Program-made: the position numbers and the translations under genes
Notes under the pieces: generated by a model
The model's database searches: none
Told to the model about the DNA's origin: nothing
The model's input: only the letters and a program-made list of their open reading frames with translations
Origin: CAYPHJ01 sp964410485
Lineage (GTDB): Bacteria > Desulfobacterota > Binatia > UBA9968
Length of the DNA stretch: 5,191 nt
Direction of reading: 5' to 3'
NCBI GenBank assembly: GCA_964410485.1
Contig: CAYPHJ010000192.1
Span: forward strand, 1 to 5,191
Shown: in pieces, positions 5,028-5,191 of the stretch
How the letters are laid out: the number at the start of each line of letters is the position of its first letter
Numbering within the stretch: position 1 is the first letter of the stretch

Positions 5028-5164
5028 TGTCATTCTGAGGAGCGCCGCGACGAAGAATCTGCTTTTCCTCCGGTCTCCGGTCTTCCGTCCCCGGTCCTCC
5101 CTACAAAGCAGATCCTTCACGGAGTTTATCCTGAGCAGCTTTGCCGAAGGGTTCAGGATGACAG
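5028..5164. repeat. Composite inverted-repeat element (right copy of the dispersed repeat)
   Basis: Left arm 5028-5066 is the 39-bp dispersed repeat (34 of 39 identical to the inverted copy at 493-455). Outer ends pair as TGTCATTCTGA (5028-5038) with TCAGGATGACA (5153-5163), 10 of 11. Inner ends pair perfectly as ATCTGCTTT (5057-5065) with AAAGCAGAT (5105-5113). The centre (5069-5098) is a CCGGTC-rich degenerate tandem tract. The right arm contains its own hairpin, ATCCTGA (5128-5134) with TCAGGAT (5153-5159), around a CCTGAGC...CCGAAGGG motif. It is non-coding and looks like a small hairpin-forming mobile repeat (MITE or REP-like) without a transposase. Confidence 0.65.
5069..5098. repeat. 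CCGGTC-type degenerate tandem tract inside the right element
   Basis: Units resembling CCGGTCT, CCGGTCTT, CCGTCCC and CCGGTCC follow one another between the two arms of the inverted-repeat element. They are pyrimidine-rich on the plus strand and probably slippage-prone filler. Confidence 0.5.
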
Positions 5165-5191
5165 TCCTGCTGTACGAGGGAAAGGCACCAT

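Overview
The window looks like a piece of a moderately GC-rich bacterial chromosome, most likely from an Acidobacteriota (Terriglobia-like) soil organism. This is an inference. It rests on the gene types (an orphan ThDP enzyme of the acetolactate-synthase superfamily, a zeta-class GST and an Asp-box propeller protein) and on the style of the intergenic DNA, with its dispersed TGTCATTC(C/T)GAGGAGC...GAATCTGCTTTT and CCTGAGC...TCGAAGGG repeats. No rRNA or other marker gene confirms it.

Layout: all convincing genes are on the minus strand. At the left edge (117 to 1) is the start of a small VOC/glyoxalase-type gene with an excellent Shine-Dalgarno. Its family similarity stops after about 19 codons, where the sequence turns into repeat-like DNA. 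Positions 118-614 are about 500 bases of gene-free DNA holding short inverted repeats, an AAAGGATAAAGG-like purine tract, a degenerate 31-bp direct repeat and one copy of a 39-bp dispersed repeat. Then come four co-oriented genes, given here in transcription order from the right: an Asp-box beta-propeller protein (4944-3973), a maleylacetoacetate isomerase/zeta GST (3880-3236), a DUF218/YdcF-ElyC-type membrane protein (3128-2355) and a thiamine-diphosphate enzyme of the acetolactate synthase superfamily (2261-615). Beyond the propeller gene (4957-5191) is a gene-free stretch dominated by a composite inverted-repeat element that carries a second, oppositely oriented copy of the 39-bp repeat.

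How the genes work together: the gaps between the four genes (92, 107 and 93 bases) are too long for tight coupling, and no shared pathway is evident. The GST has no homogentisate-pathway neighbours here, and the ThDP enzyme has no regulatory subunit or ilv neighbours. They read best as independent housekeeping or accessory genes that happen to be collinear. I see no defence system, CRISPR array, transposase or other clearly new system. The parts most worth a second look are the truncated VOC gene, the repeat elements bracketing the gene block, the 9-bp tandem repeat in the GST leader, and the ThDP enzyme of unassigned substrate.
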